Positions 17,205 through 25,804 of a stretch of 45,705 nt of DNA are shown piece after piece (the stretch's first letter is position 1; each line of letters opens with the position of its first letter). The position numbers were made by a program, and so were the translations under genes. The notes beneath the pieces are model-generated. The model ran no database searches. It worked only from the letters and a program-made list of their open reading frames with translations, and had not been told where the DNA came from. The stretch comes from Pseudomonas fluorescens (lineage in GTDB: Bacteria > Pseudomonadota > Gammaproteobacteria > Pseudomonadales > Pseudomonadaceae). The DNA is taken from the NCBI RefSeq assembly GCF_902497625.1, contig NZ_CABVGX010000028.1, forward strand, positions 35,113 to 80,817, read 5' to 3'.

Positions 17205-17831
17205 TCAAGCTTTATGGTTAGTAAGCGAACGGGTTTTCAACTCGCACTCGAACAGAAACTCAAAGGCCTCGATCTGCCGCAACGCATCGCTCATCCTCGC
17301 GCCCCAGGTATAGAGGCCGTGACCGCGGATCAGGTAGCCCACGCAATCGGGATGAGCGTCGAGCCAAGGCTGCACCTTGGCGGCGAGGCGTGCAATGTCC
17401 TGATCATTGTCGAAAATCGGCACGCGCACCCGCGACTCGTGGGTGGAGATGCCGCAGAAGGCTTTCTGCAGTTCGTAGTCTTCGAACTCGATGAAATCTT
17501 CGGGCGTCAGACGGGACAGCACCGTGGCATTCACCGAATGGGTATGCAACACCGCGCCGATCCCTGCGCGCCAACGGTACAACTGCGTGTGCAGCAGGGT
17601 TTCGGCGGAGGGTTTCTTGCCAGGCTCAAGACTGTTGCCGGCCATGTCGGTGGCCAGAACATCATCGGAGCCCAACTGCCCCTTGTGCTTGCCGGACACC
17701 GTCAGCAACGCCTCGCTTGGCGACAGACGCGCCGAATAATTGCTGCTGGTGGCCGGTGACCAGCCTCGGCCATACAGAAAGCGCCCGGCGTCGATGATTT
17801 CCTGGGCGAGGTGTTCACGGGTAAGGCTCAT
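17205..17831 (-). CDS. mtnB: Methylthioribulose-1-phosphate dehydratase
   Basis: Dehydrates 5-methylthioribulose-1-phosphate in the methionine-salvage pathway. A 208-aa class-II aldolase-fold protein with zinc-site His residues in HTHSVNATVLS and RGHGLYTWG, plus the active-site segment TSSNYSARLS. Its ATG overlaps the MFS stop by ATGA, so the two are co-translated. It precedes mtnD. The gene order mtnB-mtnD-mtnC is standard for Pseudomonas. mtnA and mtnK, or mtnP, are not in the window. Confidence 0.95.
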   Translation of the reverse strand: MSLTREHLAQEIIDAGRFLYGRGWSPATSSNYSARLSPSEALLTVSGKHKGQLGSDDVLATDMAGNSLEPGKKPSAETLLHTQLYRWRAGIGAVLHTHSVNATVLSRLTPEDFIEFEDYELQKAFCGISTHESRVRVPIFDNDQDIARLAAKVQPWLDAHPDCVGYLIRGHGLYTWGARMSDALRQIEAFEFLFECELKTRSLTNHKA

Positions 17832-18973
17832 GGCCTGTCCTCTTGCATACGTGTGGCGATGATAATCGCAGCGGCGAGGGCTGCGAAGCTGGCAATACTG
17901 AACGTGAAATTGGCGCCGAGGGTGTTCCAGCTGTAGCCGGAATACAACGCGCCGAGCGCGCCACCGGTACCGGCGAGTGCGGCATACAACGCCTGGCCCT
18001 GCCCCTGCTGACGCGGGCCAAAGCTACGTTGCACGAACTGGATGGCAGCTGCGTGAAAGCTGCCGAACGTCGCAGCATGCAGGACCTGGGCAAACAGCAG
18101 CACCCAGATGAATTCGGCGAACGAGCCGAGCAACAACCAGCGCAACGCCGCCAGCAGAAAACTCGCCAGCAGCACCCGGCGCACCGAGAAACGCGCAAGA
18201 ATCCTGCTCATCGCCAGAAACATCAATACTTCGGCGACTACACCGACCGCCCAGAGCATACCGATCAACCCGCGGCTGTAACCGAGTTGCTCCAGGTGCA
18301 AGGTGAGAAAAGTGTAATACGGGCCGTGACTGACCTGCATCAGCGCCACGCAAGCATAAAAAGCCAGCACGCCCGGACCGCGTAATTGCTGAAGAAAACC
18401 GCCTGCCGAGAGGCGCTCGCCCTGAATCGGCTGCGCGTTCGGCACCCACAGGCTGCTGATCACGATCCCGGCCATGATCAGCACCAGCGCCGCCGGGTAA
18501 ATGTCGAGGCTGAGCCATTCGAACAGCCGGCCAAGCGCAACCACAGTGATGATGAAACCGATCGAGCCCCACAACCGTATCTGGCTGTAGCGCTGGGTCT
18601 GGCCTTTCAAGTGCGCCAGGGTGATGACTTCAAACTGCGGCAAAACCGCGTGCCAGAAGAAGGCATGCAAGGCCATGACCATCGCCAGCCAGGCGTAGCT
18701 CTGGCTGACGAAGATCAAACAGAACGTGAGCAAGGTGCATACCGCGCCGAAACGGACGATGGCCAGACGCCGGCCGGTGTAATCGCCAAGCCAGCCCCAG
18801 ATGTTCGGGGCCACGCACCGCATCAGCATAGGGATCGCCACCAATTCGCCAATGCGTGCTGCGGAAAAACCCAGATGGTCGAAATACAGCCCCAGAAAAG
18901 GCGCCGTCGAACCAAGCAAGGCGAAGTAGAAAAAATAGAAACTGGACAGCCGCCAGTACGGGAGCGCCGTCAC
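17828..18973 (-). CDS. MFS transporter, HcaT/MFS_1-like type
   Basis: A 381-aa, 12-transmembrane secondary transporter similar to the phenylpropionate permease (HcaT-like) subgroup: GSTAPFLGLYFDHLGFSAARIGELVAIP opens the protein, then the loop GDYTGRRL between helices 2 and 3. The start codon is GTG and no strong Shine-Dalgarno is visible. The stop overlaps mtnB by 4 nt, and aroC ends 34 nt upstream, so it lies in an aroC-MFS-mtnBDC operon. The neighbours suggest, but do not prove, uptake or export of a methionine-salvage or shikimate-type compound. Confidence 0.85.
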   Translation of the reverse strand: MTALPYWRLSSFYFFYFALLGSTAPFLGLYFDHLGFSAARIGELVAIPMLMRCVAPNIWGWLGDYTGRRLAIVRFGAVCTLLTFCLIFVSQSYAWLAMVMALHAFFWHAVLPQFEVITLAHLKGQTQRYSQIRLWGSIGFIITVVALGRLFEWLSLDIYPAALVLIMAGIVISSLWVPNAQPIQGERLSAGGFLQQLRGPGVLAFYACVALMQVSHGPYYTFLTLHLEQLGYSRGLIGMLWAVGVVAEVLMFLAMSRILARFSVRRVLLASFLLAALRWLLLGSFAEFIWVLLFAQVLHAATFGSFHAAAIQFVQRSFGPRQQGQGQALYAALAGTGGALGALYSGYSWNTLGANFTFSIASFAALAAAIIIATRMQEDRP

Positions 18974-19007
18974 GTGGGTCAGACCGCAACGGCTGTGAGA
19001 TCAGCCA

Positions 19008-20099
19008 TTAAAGCTGACCCAGCACCGGCGTGCTCACTTGCACATCGGCATTCTGACCGCGATGACGCAGCAGGTGATCCATCAGCACGATGGCCATCAT
19101 GGCTTCTGCAATTGGCGTGGCGCGGATGCCAACGCAGGGGTCGTGGCGACCTTTGGTGATGACGTCCACCGGATTGCCATGGACGTCGATGGAACGGCCC
19201 GGTGTGGTGATGCTCGACGTCGGCTTCAACGCCAGATGCGCAACGATCGGCTGACCGGACGAAATACCGCCGAGAATGCCGCCGGCATTATTGCTGAGGA
19301 AGCCTTGCGGAGTCATTTCATCGCGGTGCTCGGTGCCGCGCTGGGCGACGCTGGCGAAACCGGCGCCGATCTCCACGCCTTTGACGGCGTTGATGCTCAT
19401 CAGCGCATGCGCCAGTTCGGCGTCGAGGCGGTCGAAAATCGGCTCGCCTAGACCCGGCATCACGCCTTCAGCGACGACCGTGATCTTCGCCCCGACGGAA
19501 TCCTGGTCGCGACGCAACTGGTCCATATAGGCTTCCAGCTCCGGCACCTTGTCCGGATCAGCGCAGAAGAAGGCGTTATCTTCCACCGTATCCCAGCTCT
19601 TGAACGGGATTTCGATCGGGCCCAACTGGCTCATGTAGCCGCGAATGACGATGCCCTGGGTTGCCAGGTATTTTTTCGCAATGGCCCCCGCCGCCACGCG
19701 CATCGCAGTTTCCCGCGCCGAGCTGCGACCGCCGCCGCGGTAATCGCGTTCGCCGTATTTGTGGTGGTAGGTGTAGTCGGCGTGGGCCGGGCGGAACAGG
19801 TCCTTGATTGCCGAGTAATCCTTGGATTTCTGATCAGTGTTGCGAATCAGCAGGCCGATCGCGCAACCGGTGGTGCGTCCCTCGAACACGCCCGAGAGGA
19901 TTTCGACTTCATCGGCTTCCTGACGCTGGGTGGTATGGCGGCTGGTGCCTGGCTTGCGACGATCGAGGTCGCGCTGCAGATCCTCCAGGGAAATCTCCAG
20001 GCCCGGCGGGCAGCCGTCGACAATGGCGACCAACGCCGGACCATGGCTTTCGCCTGCGGTGGTGACAGTGAACAGCTTGCCGTAGGTATTGCCGGACAT
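19008..20099 (-). CDS. aroC: Chorismate synthase
   Basis: Converts 5-enolpyruvylshikimate-3-phosphate to chorismate with reduced FMN, the last step of the shikimate pathway. 363 aa; GESHG at about 16-20 and the RSSARETAMRVAAGAIAK block are family signatures. The frame is open 24 codons further upstream; ATG 20099 with ACGGAG before it and the conserved start MSGNTYGKLF is correct. It is the first gene in the aroC-MFS-mtnBDC run. The neighbour order matches that seen in other Pseudomonas. Confidence 0.96.
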   Translation of the reverse strand: MSGNTYGKLFTVTTAGESHGPALVAIVDGCPPGLEISLEDLQRDLDRRKPGTSRHTTQRQEADEVEILSGVFEGRTTGCAIGLLIRNTDQKSKDYSAIKDLFRPAHADYTYHHKYGERDYRGGGRSSARETAMRVAAGAIAKKYLATQGIVIRGYMSQLGPIEIPFKSWDTVEDNAFFCADPDKVPELEAYMDQLRRDQDSVGAKITVVAEGVMPGLGEPIFDRLDAELAHALMSINAVKGVEIGAGFASVAQRGTEHRDEMTPQGFLSNNAGGILGGISSGQPIVAHLALKPTSSITTPGRSIDVHGNPVDVITKGRHDPCVGIRATPIAEAMMAIVLMDHLLRHRGQNADVQVSTPVLGQL

Positions 20100-20229
20100 G
20101 CAGGACGCTCCGTGAAATGAACCTGAATACTTGATGCGCGCCAGTATACGCAGGCAACCCAAGTAGTTCATCCTCGAACCTTATGGGTGCCTCGTGAGTC
20201 CAACCGGCACCTTTGTGAATGATGGCGTG

Positions 20230-21183
20230 ATGATGCTGCGAGTTCTTGCCTTGAGCCTTTCCCTGTTTACCGGCTACGTCCAGGCCACCGTCCTGCAACG
20301 CCCGATCAATCTGGACACCGGCAGCGGTGAGCTTTTCGGCTCGCTGTTGCTGCCCAAGTCAGATACGCCGGTGCCGGTTGTCCTGATCATTTCTGGCTCC
20401 GGTCCTACAGACCGTGACGGAAACAACCCCGAAGGTGGACGCAACGATAGCCTCAAGCGACTGGCCTGGGTGCTGGCCAAACACAACATCGCCAGCGTGC
20501 GCTACGACAAGCGCGGCGTAGCGGCGAGCCTCGCGGCGACCCCGGATGAACGCAACCTGTCGGTCGAAGCCTATGTTGCCGACGCCGAAGCCTGGGGCCG
20601 CAAGCTCAAGGCTGACCCGCGTTTCGGCCAGTTGATATTGCTCGGCCACAGCGAGGGCGCATTGATTGCCACGCTGGCAGCACCGAGCGTGGACACCGCT
20701 GCGGTGATTTCCATGTCCGGCAGCGCGCGGCCGATCGATCAGGTTTTGCGCCAACAGTTAAGCAATCGACTGCCACCGCCATTGATGCTGCGCAGCAATG
20801 AGCTGCTCGATAGCCTCAAGGCCGGCAAAACCGACAGCAATGTGCCGCCGCAGCTGGAGGTGATTTTCCGCCCGAGCGTGCAGCCGTATCTGATTTCGTT
20901 GTTCCGCCAGGATCCGGCGGCGGCGTTTGCCAAACTGAAAATGCCTGCGCTGATCATTCAGGGCAGTAACGACATTCAGGTCGGCGTCGAAGATGCGCGA
21001 CTGCTGAAAGCGGCCAAACCGGACGCGGAACTGGCGCTGATCGAGGGCATGAACCACGTGATGCGCATTGTGCCCAACGACGTCAAGCGGCAATTGGCCT
21101 CCTACAAGGATCCACAATTGCCCCTTGCCGCTGAACTCGGCTCGCGCATCCTTGGTTTTATTGACGGACTTCGCTCCCGATAA
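20230..21183 (+). CDS. Secreted alpha/beta-hydrolase
   Basis: A 317-aa hydrolase. Residues 1-19 look like a signal peptide (LRVLALSLSLFTGYVQA). The nucleophile elbow is GHSEG and SGSGPTDRDGN matches the oxyanion-hole region of BAAT/DLH-type hydrolases; catalytic Asp (IIQGSNDIQV) and His (EGMNHVM) follow. ATG 20230 or 20233 is likely; a GTG at 20194 would add 12 residues before the signal peptide. The substrate is unknown. It is transcribed divergently from aroC. Confidence 0.85.
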   Translation: MMLRVLALSLSLFTGYVQATVLQRPINLDTGSGELFGSLLLPKSDTPVPVVLIISGSGPTDRDGNNPEGGRNDSLKRLAWVLAKHNIASVRYDKRGVAASLAATPDERNLSVEAYVADAEAWGRKLKADPRFGQLILLGHSEGALIATLAAPSVDTAAVISMSGSARPIDQVLRQQLSNRLPPPLMLRSNELLDSLKAGKTDSNVPPQLEVIFRPSVQPYLISLFRQDPAAAFAKLKMPALIIQGSNDIQVGVEDARLLKAAKPDAELALIEGMNHVMRIVPNDVKRQLASYKDPQLPLAAELGSRILGFIDGLRSR

Positions 21184-21282
21184 CCGCCGTTTGCTCTCCA
21201 GTCCGGCCAGAAACGGCCGATAAGCCGGTGTCGCCAGCATTACCACTGGCGGCAAGCCGAGCTTGGACAGGACCTCGCCGTT

Positions 21283-22074
21283 ATGACTGATACCCCTACT
21301 TCACCCGAGACCACCGCTGAAAAGGATGCACCTCCAGCGATCGTGCAGCCGTGGGCAGACGTCCAGGTCGAGCAGCACAAGTTGCTCCGTCTGGCCCCGT
21401 TGCAGACTGACCGCAACACCGGCGGACGTCCGTTGCGCTTTGTTGAATTCGGCTATGCCGAGCGCAACAGCAAGGAGCTCAGCCTGCTGCGCATGAGCAT
21501 TGCGCTGCCCGGCCAGCGCGTGCGCAAAGAACAGAACATCCTGGATGTGTGGGTCGACCATGTCACCCATCGCGTGCATTTCGGGCCTGCCACGGGTTTG
21601 CAGGTCGAGCCGATGAACCGCGGCGTCGGCCGCTATCTGGCGGCGCAGGCGATCACCTGGGCGAAAAAGCGCTGGCCGGCCTACACCGTCGACGGTGCCG
21701 ACCTGAACAACAAGGATGCCCTCAACGAAGACACGCGCTTGCGCCGCGACCGCTTTCTCACAGCGCACGGTTTCGAGGTGGTGTACGCAGACGCCCAGCA
21801 TTTGAAGGGCAGCGTCAAGGAAGTGAAAGTCGCCGACTTGGTCGCCGAGTGGAATGCCGAGAAGGTGCAGCACGTCACAATTCTTGAGGCGGCGCAGATG
21901 CTTCAGCAGGCCGAGCAGAATCTGGCAGAGCAGGAAGTGAAGCTGAAGAAACACGAAGAGAAAGTCAGCAAGTACAAGCGCGAAGACGCCGGATTGCGCT
22001 TCACCATTACCTGCCTGGTGGCGTTCGCGGTGTTTCAGGCGGGGCTGTTGATCTGGATTGCGACGCAGCGGTAA
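21283..22074 (+). CDS. Conserved unknown with GNAT-like core, coiled coil and tail anchor
   Basis: A 263-aa protein that I do not recognise by function. Residues 40-190 resemble a GNAT fold: RGVGRYL at 113-119 fits the acetyl-CoA pyrophosphate loop, and RDRFLTAHGFEVVYAD (155-170) the GNAT C-terminal end. Residues 192-234 are a Gln/Glu/Lys-rich coiled coil and 240-260 a transmembrane segment, with only TQR after it: a tail-anchored layout. No signal peptide. The start ATG follows a weak AG-rich Shine-Dalgarno (TTGGACAGGAC). It lies between a secreted hydrolase and prmB; the same relative position is kept in other Pseudomonas. Confidence 0.72.
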   Translation: MTDTPTSPETTAEKDAPPAIVQPWADVQVEQHKLLRLAPLQTDRNTGGRPLRFVEFGYAERNSKELSLLRMSIALPGQRVRKEQNILDVWVDHVTHRVHFGPATGLQVEPMNRGVGRYLAAQAITWAKKRWPAYTVDGADLNNKDALNEDTRLRRDRFLTAHGFEVVYADAQHLKGSVKEVKVADLVAEWNAEKVQHVTILEAAQMLQQAEQNLAEQEVKLKKHEEKVSKYKREDAGLRFTITCLVAFAVFQAGLLIWIATQR

Positions 22075-22082
22075 CCCAAACA

Positions 22083-22228
22083 CTGTGGCGAGGGGGCTCG
22101 GCGACACGTCGCACCGCCCCGTGAGGCTGCGCAGCAGGTTTAATCCCAGCACTCGGTAGATCAGACAGGGCCTGATGGGAATGATGGGGCCTGATGGAGC
22201 CCAACGGGGGCAGGCCCCCTCGCCACAG
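22083..22228. repeat. REPIN, CTGTGGCGAGGGGGC family
   Basis: Outer ends CTGTGGCGAGGGGGC and GCCCCCTCGCCACAG are perfect inverted repeats with further inner pairing (CGAGGGGGC/GCCCCCTCG and CTGCGCAGCAGG). The tip sequence is the likely source of the 17-bp array units at the window ends. Confidence 0.8.
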
Positions 22229-22253
22229 AAACCTTGGCCGGTGACTGAGCGGG

Positions 22254-23162
22254 TTAAACGCGTGAAGCAAACAGCGCCTGATGTTCGTGGCACTGCTGGG
22301 CGGTCAACATGAACACGCCGTGCCCGCCGCGTTCGAAGTCGAGCCAGGCGAAATCGACTTCCGGGTAAAGCGCCTCGACGTGAACCTGGCTGTTGCCGAC
22401 TTCGACGATCAGCAAACCTTTCTCGGCGAGATGATCCGCCGCCTCCGCGAGCATGCGCCGAACCAGGTTCAAGCCGTCGTCGCCACAAGCCAGGGCCAGC
22501 TCCGGCTCGTGCTGGTATTCGTCCGGCATGTCGGCGAAATCTTCCGCATCGACATACGGCGGGTTCGACACGATCAGGTCGAAACGCTGGCCCGGCAGTC
22601 CGCCAAATCCATCGCCCTGAACTGTGTACACACGCTCATCAACGCCGTGGCGCTCGATGTTCTTGTTGGCCACTTCCAGCGCCTCGAAAGACAGATCGGC
22701 CAGTACCACTTCGGCCTGCTGGAATTCGTAAGCACAGGCGATACCGATGCAGCCGGAACCGGTGCAAAGGTCAAGGATGCGTGCAGGCTCGGTCCCCAGC
22801 CACGGTGCGAACCGTTTTTCGATCAGCTCACCAATCGGCGAACGCGGAATCAGCACACGCTCATCAACGATGAACGACATCCCGCAGAACCAGGCCTCGC
22901 CCAACAGGTAGGCGGTTGGAATGCGTTCTTCGATCCGCCGCTTGAGAATGCGCTGCAAACGCACCAGTTCATCGTCTTCCAGATTGCAGTCGAGGTAGCT
23001 GTCGGCCATTTCCCAAGGCAGATGCAAAGCCCCCAGCACCAGTTGACGGGCTTCGTCCCAGGCATTGTCGGTCCCATGGCCGAAAAACAGATCCTCCCCA
23101 TGGAAGCGGCTGACGGCCCAACGAATATGGTCACGCAGGGTACGAAGTCGGGAAGTGATCAC
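22254..23162 (-). CDS. prmB: Ribosomal protein L3 glutamine N5-methyltransferase
   Basis: Methylates a glutamine side chain of ribosomal protein L3 with S-adenosylmethionine. 302 aa, usual length. The SAM-binding loop is ILDLCTGSGCIGIACAYEF (motif I at 131-140) and the catalytic NPPY lies at 200-203 (VSNPPYVDA). The N-terminal helical domain (1-85) positions the substrate. It is transcribed on the opposite strand to its neighbours; a REPIN lies just downstream. Confidence 0.93.
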   Translation of the reverse strand: MITSRLRTLRDHIRWAVSRFHGEDLFFGHGTDNAWDEARQLVLGALHLPWEMADSYLDCNLEDDELVRLQRILKRRIEERIPTAYLLGEAWFCGMSFIVDERVLIPRSPIGELIEKRFAPWLGTEPARILDLCTGSGCIGIACAYEFQQAEVVLADLSFEALEVANKNIERHGVDERVYTVQGDGFGGLPGQRFDLIVSNPPYVDAEDFADMPDEYQHEPELALACGDDGLNLVRRMLAEAADHLAEKGLLIVEVGNSQVHVEALYPEVDFAWLDFERGGHGVFMLTAQQCHEHQALFASRV

Positions 23163-23252
23163 GGGGGCAAACTCCAGAAAAAACGACTGGCGATTCTAAC
23201 AGCCAAAACACCCCGCGACGACGCAGGAAAACAAACGTACAGATGTAGGACT

Positions 23253-23292
23253 TATCCCTATTTTGCTTTCGCCATTGAACAAAATGGGGATA
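23253..23292. promoter_or_regulatory. Long inverted repeat in the prmB/isochorismatase-like gap
   Basis: TATCCCTATTTTG (23253-23265) is complementary to CAAAATGGGGATA (23280-23292) at 12 of 13 positions, with a 14-nt loop. It lies about 90-150 bp from both divergent starts (prmB and the hydrolase). A regulator site or an RNA hairpin in one leader are both possible. Confidence 0.5.
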
Positions 23293-23400
23293 TTGACAAC
23301 GCTGCGGGCCAATAACGACGGCGTCTGCGATGGTAGCGATTCACAGAAGCGCTCAGCCAGAGGACAATGTCGCAAAAGCCCCACACCAAGGAGCCCCAGA

Positions 23401-23991
23401 ATGCCCGTTCCAAAAACGATGTTTCAACTCAGCGGCCGCGGTTATGCAGCGGCCAACCTGGGTCATGCGACCCTCGTCATCATCGATGCGCAGAAGGAAT
23501 ACCTCAGTGGCCCGCTGGCCCTGACCGGCATGGATGCTGCCGTTGCAAACATCAAGCAATTGGTGACGGCGGCCCGAGCTGCCGGGCGACCTATCGTGCA
23601 TGTGCGTCACCTTGGCACCGTCGGTGGCCTGTTTGATCCGCAAGGCGAGCGCGGCGAATTTATTCCGGGCCTGGAGCCCGAGGCCGATGAAACCATCATC
23701 GGCAAACTGCTGCCGAGCGCGTTTCACGGCACCGAGCTGCTGGAGCGCCTGCAAAATCTGGGCTCGCTGGACTTGATTGTCTGCGGGTTCATGAGCCACT
23801 CCAGCGTCAGCACCACCGTGCGCGCCGCGAAGAATCTGGGCTTCCGTTGCACCCTCGTCGAAGATGCCTGCGCCACGCGCGATTTGCCCTACAAGGATGG
23901 CGTGCTGAGCGCCGATCACGTTCAACAGACTGAGATGGCGATCATGGCAGACAACTTCGCCACGCTCGCCCTCACCCGCGAGTTGATCTGA
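23401..23991 (+). CDS. Isochorismatase-fold cysteine-hydrolase-like protein lacking the catalytic Cys
   Basis: A 196-aa isochorismatase-family protein. ATG 23401 has AGGAG nearby; the frame is open further upstream but without a better start. Asp29 in VIIDAQ and Lys102 in IIGKLLPSAF keep two of the family's catalytic triad. The nucleophile-loop segment reads GFMSHSSV (129-136); the position that is normally Cys (THxCV) is Ser135. A Cys128 lies seven residues earlier in VCGF. It may still bind a substrate or act with another residue. The substrate is unknown; the role as an amidase/isochorismatase is not assured. Confidence 0.83.
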   Translation: MPVPKTMFQLSGRGYAAANLGHATLVIIDAQKEYLSGPLALTGMDAAVANIKQLVTAARAAGRPIVHVRHLGTVGGLFDPQGERGEFIPGLEPEADETIIGKLLPSAFHGTELLERLQNLGSLDLIVCGFMSHSSVSTTVRAAKNLGFRCTLVEDACATRDLPYKDGVLSADHVQQTEMAIMADNFATLALTRELI

Positions 23992-24005
23992 CCTGATGGC
24001 CGAGT

Positions 24006-24032
24006 GATGAGCGGTCGACGCCGCCGCTCATC
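24006..24032 (+). terminator. Hairpin after the isochorismatase-like gene
   Basis: GATGAGCGG and CCGCTCATC form a 9-bp stem around a 9-nt loop, 15 nt after the stop; only a short TGTAAAAGG tail follows, so it is a weak terminator. Confidence 0.5.
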
Positions 24033-24127
24033 TGTAAAAGGTTCTCGCGCGCCGTAATTGTCTTAGCCTCAGGAACATCCCGGTCAACTCCCGGTCGAAG
24101 GGCCGATACCCATTAAGGAAGGTCGGA

Positions 24128-24448
24128 ATGAAGTTATCCGATGGATTTGACGCACGCCGCCTGCGGCCTAAAGGCCCAAGCAACTGGCGTTTGCGCTTCG
24201 GCGCAGCCTTCGCTGCGCTGCTGGCAACGTGCGGTGTGTTACTGGCCATGGCCGGTGCCGCCAGCCTGCTGGGCCGCCCACCCGCTCTCGGCGAACTGAA
24301 CGCCAGCCCACTGGGCTCGTCGATCATTCTGGCGGTTGGACTGTTGCTGCTCTACATCGGTGTATGGCTGTGGCGTCGCTGCCGACGCCGTGCGCGCCAG
24401 TCGCGAGCGCTGAACATGTCGCCGCACCTGATGAAAAAACACGATTGA
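24128..24448 (+). CDS. Small two-helix membrane protein, unknown
   Basis: A 106-aa protein with AAGGAAGG about 6 nt before the ATG. There are two transmembrane helices, about 25-45 (AAFAALLATCGVLLAMAGA) and 63-80 (ILAVGLLLLYIGVWLWR), the second followed by a very Arg-rich cytoplasmic run (RRCRRRARQSR). It is probably an inner-membrane protein with both ends inside. No function can be read from it or its neighbours. Confidence 0.7.
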   Translation: MKLSDGFDARRLRPKGPSNWRLRFGAAFAALLATCGVLLAMAGAASLLGRPPALGELNASPLGSSIILAVGLLLLYIGVWLWRRCRRRARQSRALNMSPHLMKKHD

Positions 24449-24522
24449 AGCGGTGCCGGACGTTTTCTCGCGCCGTATAGCTGTCGAGTTGGGTAAACTG
24501 GCCGCCCTTCGCGGAGGCTGAC

Positions 24523-25080
24523 ATGCAAGACGACGATTTTTCCCTGTTCAAAAGCGCGATCCAAGGCGTCAAGCCGATCAAGCACGATCGCGCTGAAACC
24601 GGTAAACCCAAAGCTGACCGCGCGCAGATCGCCAAGCTGCGTCAAGCCGCCACTGTGCGCACCGATGCCACCACTGTCGATGGCCTCTCGGATCAGTTCG
24701 TCATCGACGTCGGCCCGGAAGACGAGCTGATGTGGGCACGCGATGGCGTTCAGGAAAGCCAGATGCGCAAGCTCAAGATCGGCCAGATCCCGTTTGAAGG
24801 CAGCCTCGACCTGCACGGCATGACAGTGGAAAAAGCTCGCGAAACCCTCTGGGCGTTCCTGGCCGAAGCAACCAGATTCGAAATCCGCTGCGTGCGGGTT
24901 ACCCACGGAAAAGCGGTGCGGCTTGACGGTAAGCGCCCGATGATCAAAAGCCACGTCAACACCTGGTTGCGCCAGCATTCACAGGTACTCGGCTTCACTT
25001 CATGCCAGCCTCGCCACGGTGGTGCCGGCGCCGTTTACGTGATGCTCAAACGCAACATGATGGAAGGTCGCGACGAGTAA
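24523..25080 (+). CDS. Smr-domain protein (SmrA/YdaL type)
   Basis: A 185-aa protein with an N-terminal unstructured basic region and a C-terminal Smr domain, known from the end of MutS2 and as a stand-alone nuclease-like domain. The Smr motifs are LDLHGMTVEKARETL, VTHGKA and HGGAGAVYVML. Stand-alone Smr proteins can nick DNA or RNA; direct activity here is inferred. It is followed 77 nt later by folE. Start ATG 24523 has GCGGAGG before it. Confidence 0.88.
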   Translation: MQDDDFSLFKSAIQGVKPIKHDRAETGKPKADRAQIAKLRQAATVRTDATTVDGLSDQFVIDVGPEDELMWARDGVQESQMRKLKIGQIPFEGSLDLHGMTVEKARETLWAFLAEATRFEIRCVRVTHGKAVRLDGKRPMIKSHVNTWLRQHSQVLGFTSCQPRHGGAGAVYVMLKRNMMEGRDE

Positions 25081-25157
25081 AGCTGTCGGATCAAGCTTGC
25101 AGCGCCGTGTCCGCCACCGTACCCTTGCCCTTTGCGAAAATCCCCACAGGTAGTTTC

Positions 25158-25703
25158 ATGTCCCTGGAACAGAATTACACCGCGATTCTCGGCCAATTGG
25201 GCGAGGACGTTTCCCGCGAGGGCCTGCTCGACACGCCCAAGCGTGCCGCCAAAGCCATGCAGTACCTTTGCCGCGGTTATGAACAGACGCTCGAAGAGGT
25301 CACCAACGGTGCCTTGTTCAGCTCCGACAACAGCGAAATGGTGCTGGTGAAAGACATCGAGTTGTACTCGTTGTGCGAACACCACTTGCTGCCGTTTATC
25401 GGCAAGGCGCATGTCGCTTACATCCCCAGCGGCAAGGTATTGGGCCTGTCAAAGGTTGCGCGGATCGTCGATATGTACGCCCGCCGCCTGCAGATTCAGG
25501 AAAACCTCAGCCGTCAGATTGCCGATGCCGTCCTGGAAGTCACCGGCGCACTGGGCGTTGCAGTGGTGATTGAAGCCAAGCACATGTGCATGATGATGCG
25601 CGGTGTCGAAAAGCAGAATTCATCGATGATTACCTCGGTGATGCTCGGCGAGTTCCGCGAGAATGCCGCCACTCGCAGCGAATTTCTCAGCCTGATCAAG
25701 TAA
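25158..25703 (+). CDS. folE: GTP cyclohydrolase I
   Basis: Opens GTP to dihydroneopterin triphosphate, the first step of folate and tetrahydrobiopterin-type pterin synthesis. 181 aa. Zinc ligands Cys73 and His76 are seen in SLCEHHLLPF, and Cys144 in KHMCMMMRG; GKVLGLSKVARIVDMYARR is the substrate-binding part. It is the zinc-dependent (IA) type, not the IB type. The frame is open upstream, but ATG 25158 with an AGG before it begins the conserved protein. A good terminator follows. Confidence 0.95.
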   Translation: MSLEQNYTAILGQLGEDVSREGLLDTPKRAAKAMQYLCRGYEQTLEEVTNGALFSSDNSEMVLVKDIELYSLCEHHLLPFIGKAHVAYIPSGKVLGLSKVARIVDMYARRLQIQENLSRQIADAVLEVTGALGVAVVIEAKHMCMMMRGVEKQNSSMITSVMLGEFRENAATRSEFLSLIK

Positions 25704-25718
25704 TCTGCTCGACGAAGA

Positions 25719-25746
25719 GAACCGGCATTCATCGCCGGTTTTTTTT
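25719..25746 (+). terminator. Rho-independent terminator of folE
   Basis: AACCGGC and GCCGGTT form a 7-bp stem with a short loop and are followed by a run of eight Ts, 16 nt after the folE stop. Confidence 0.9.
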
Positions 25747-25804
25747 CGTCCGCAAAAAATCAGGTAAGCTGCGCGCCTTCGTTTGCCCCTGAGAGGCTTA
25801 AACC

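Noticed and set aside
21301..22488. A 395-codon minus-strand frame over the tail-anchored gene and REPIN
   Set aside because: It runs across a REPIN and has no recognisable domain; the plus-strand gene has conserved GNAT-like and coiled-coil features.
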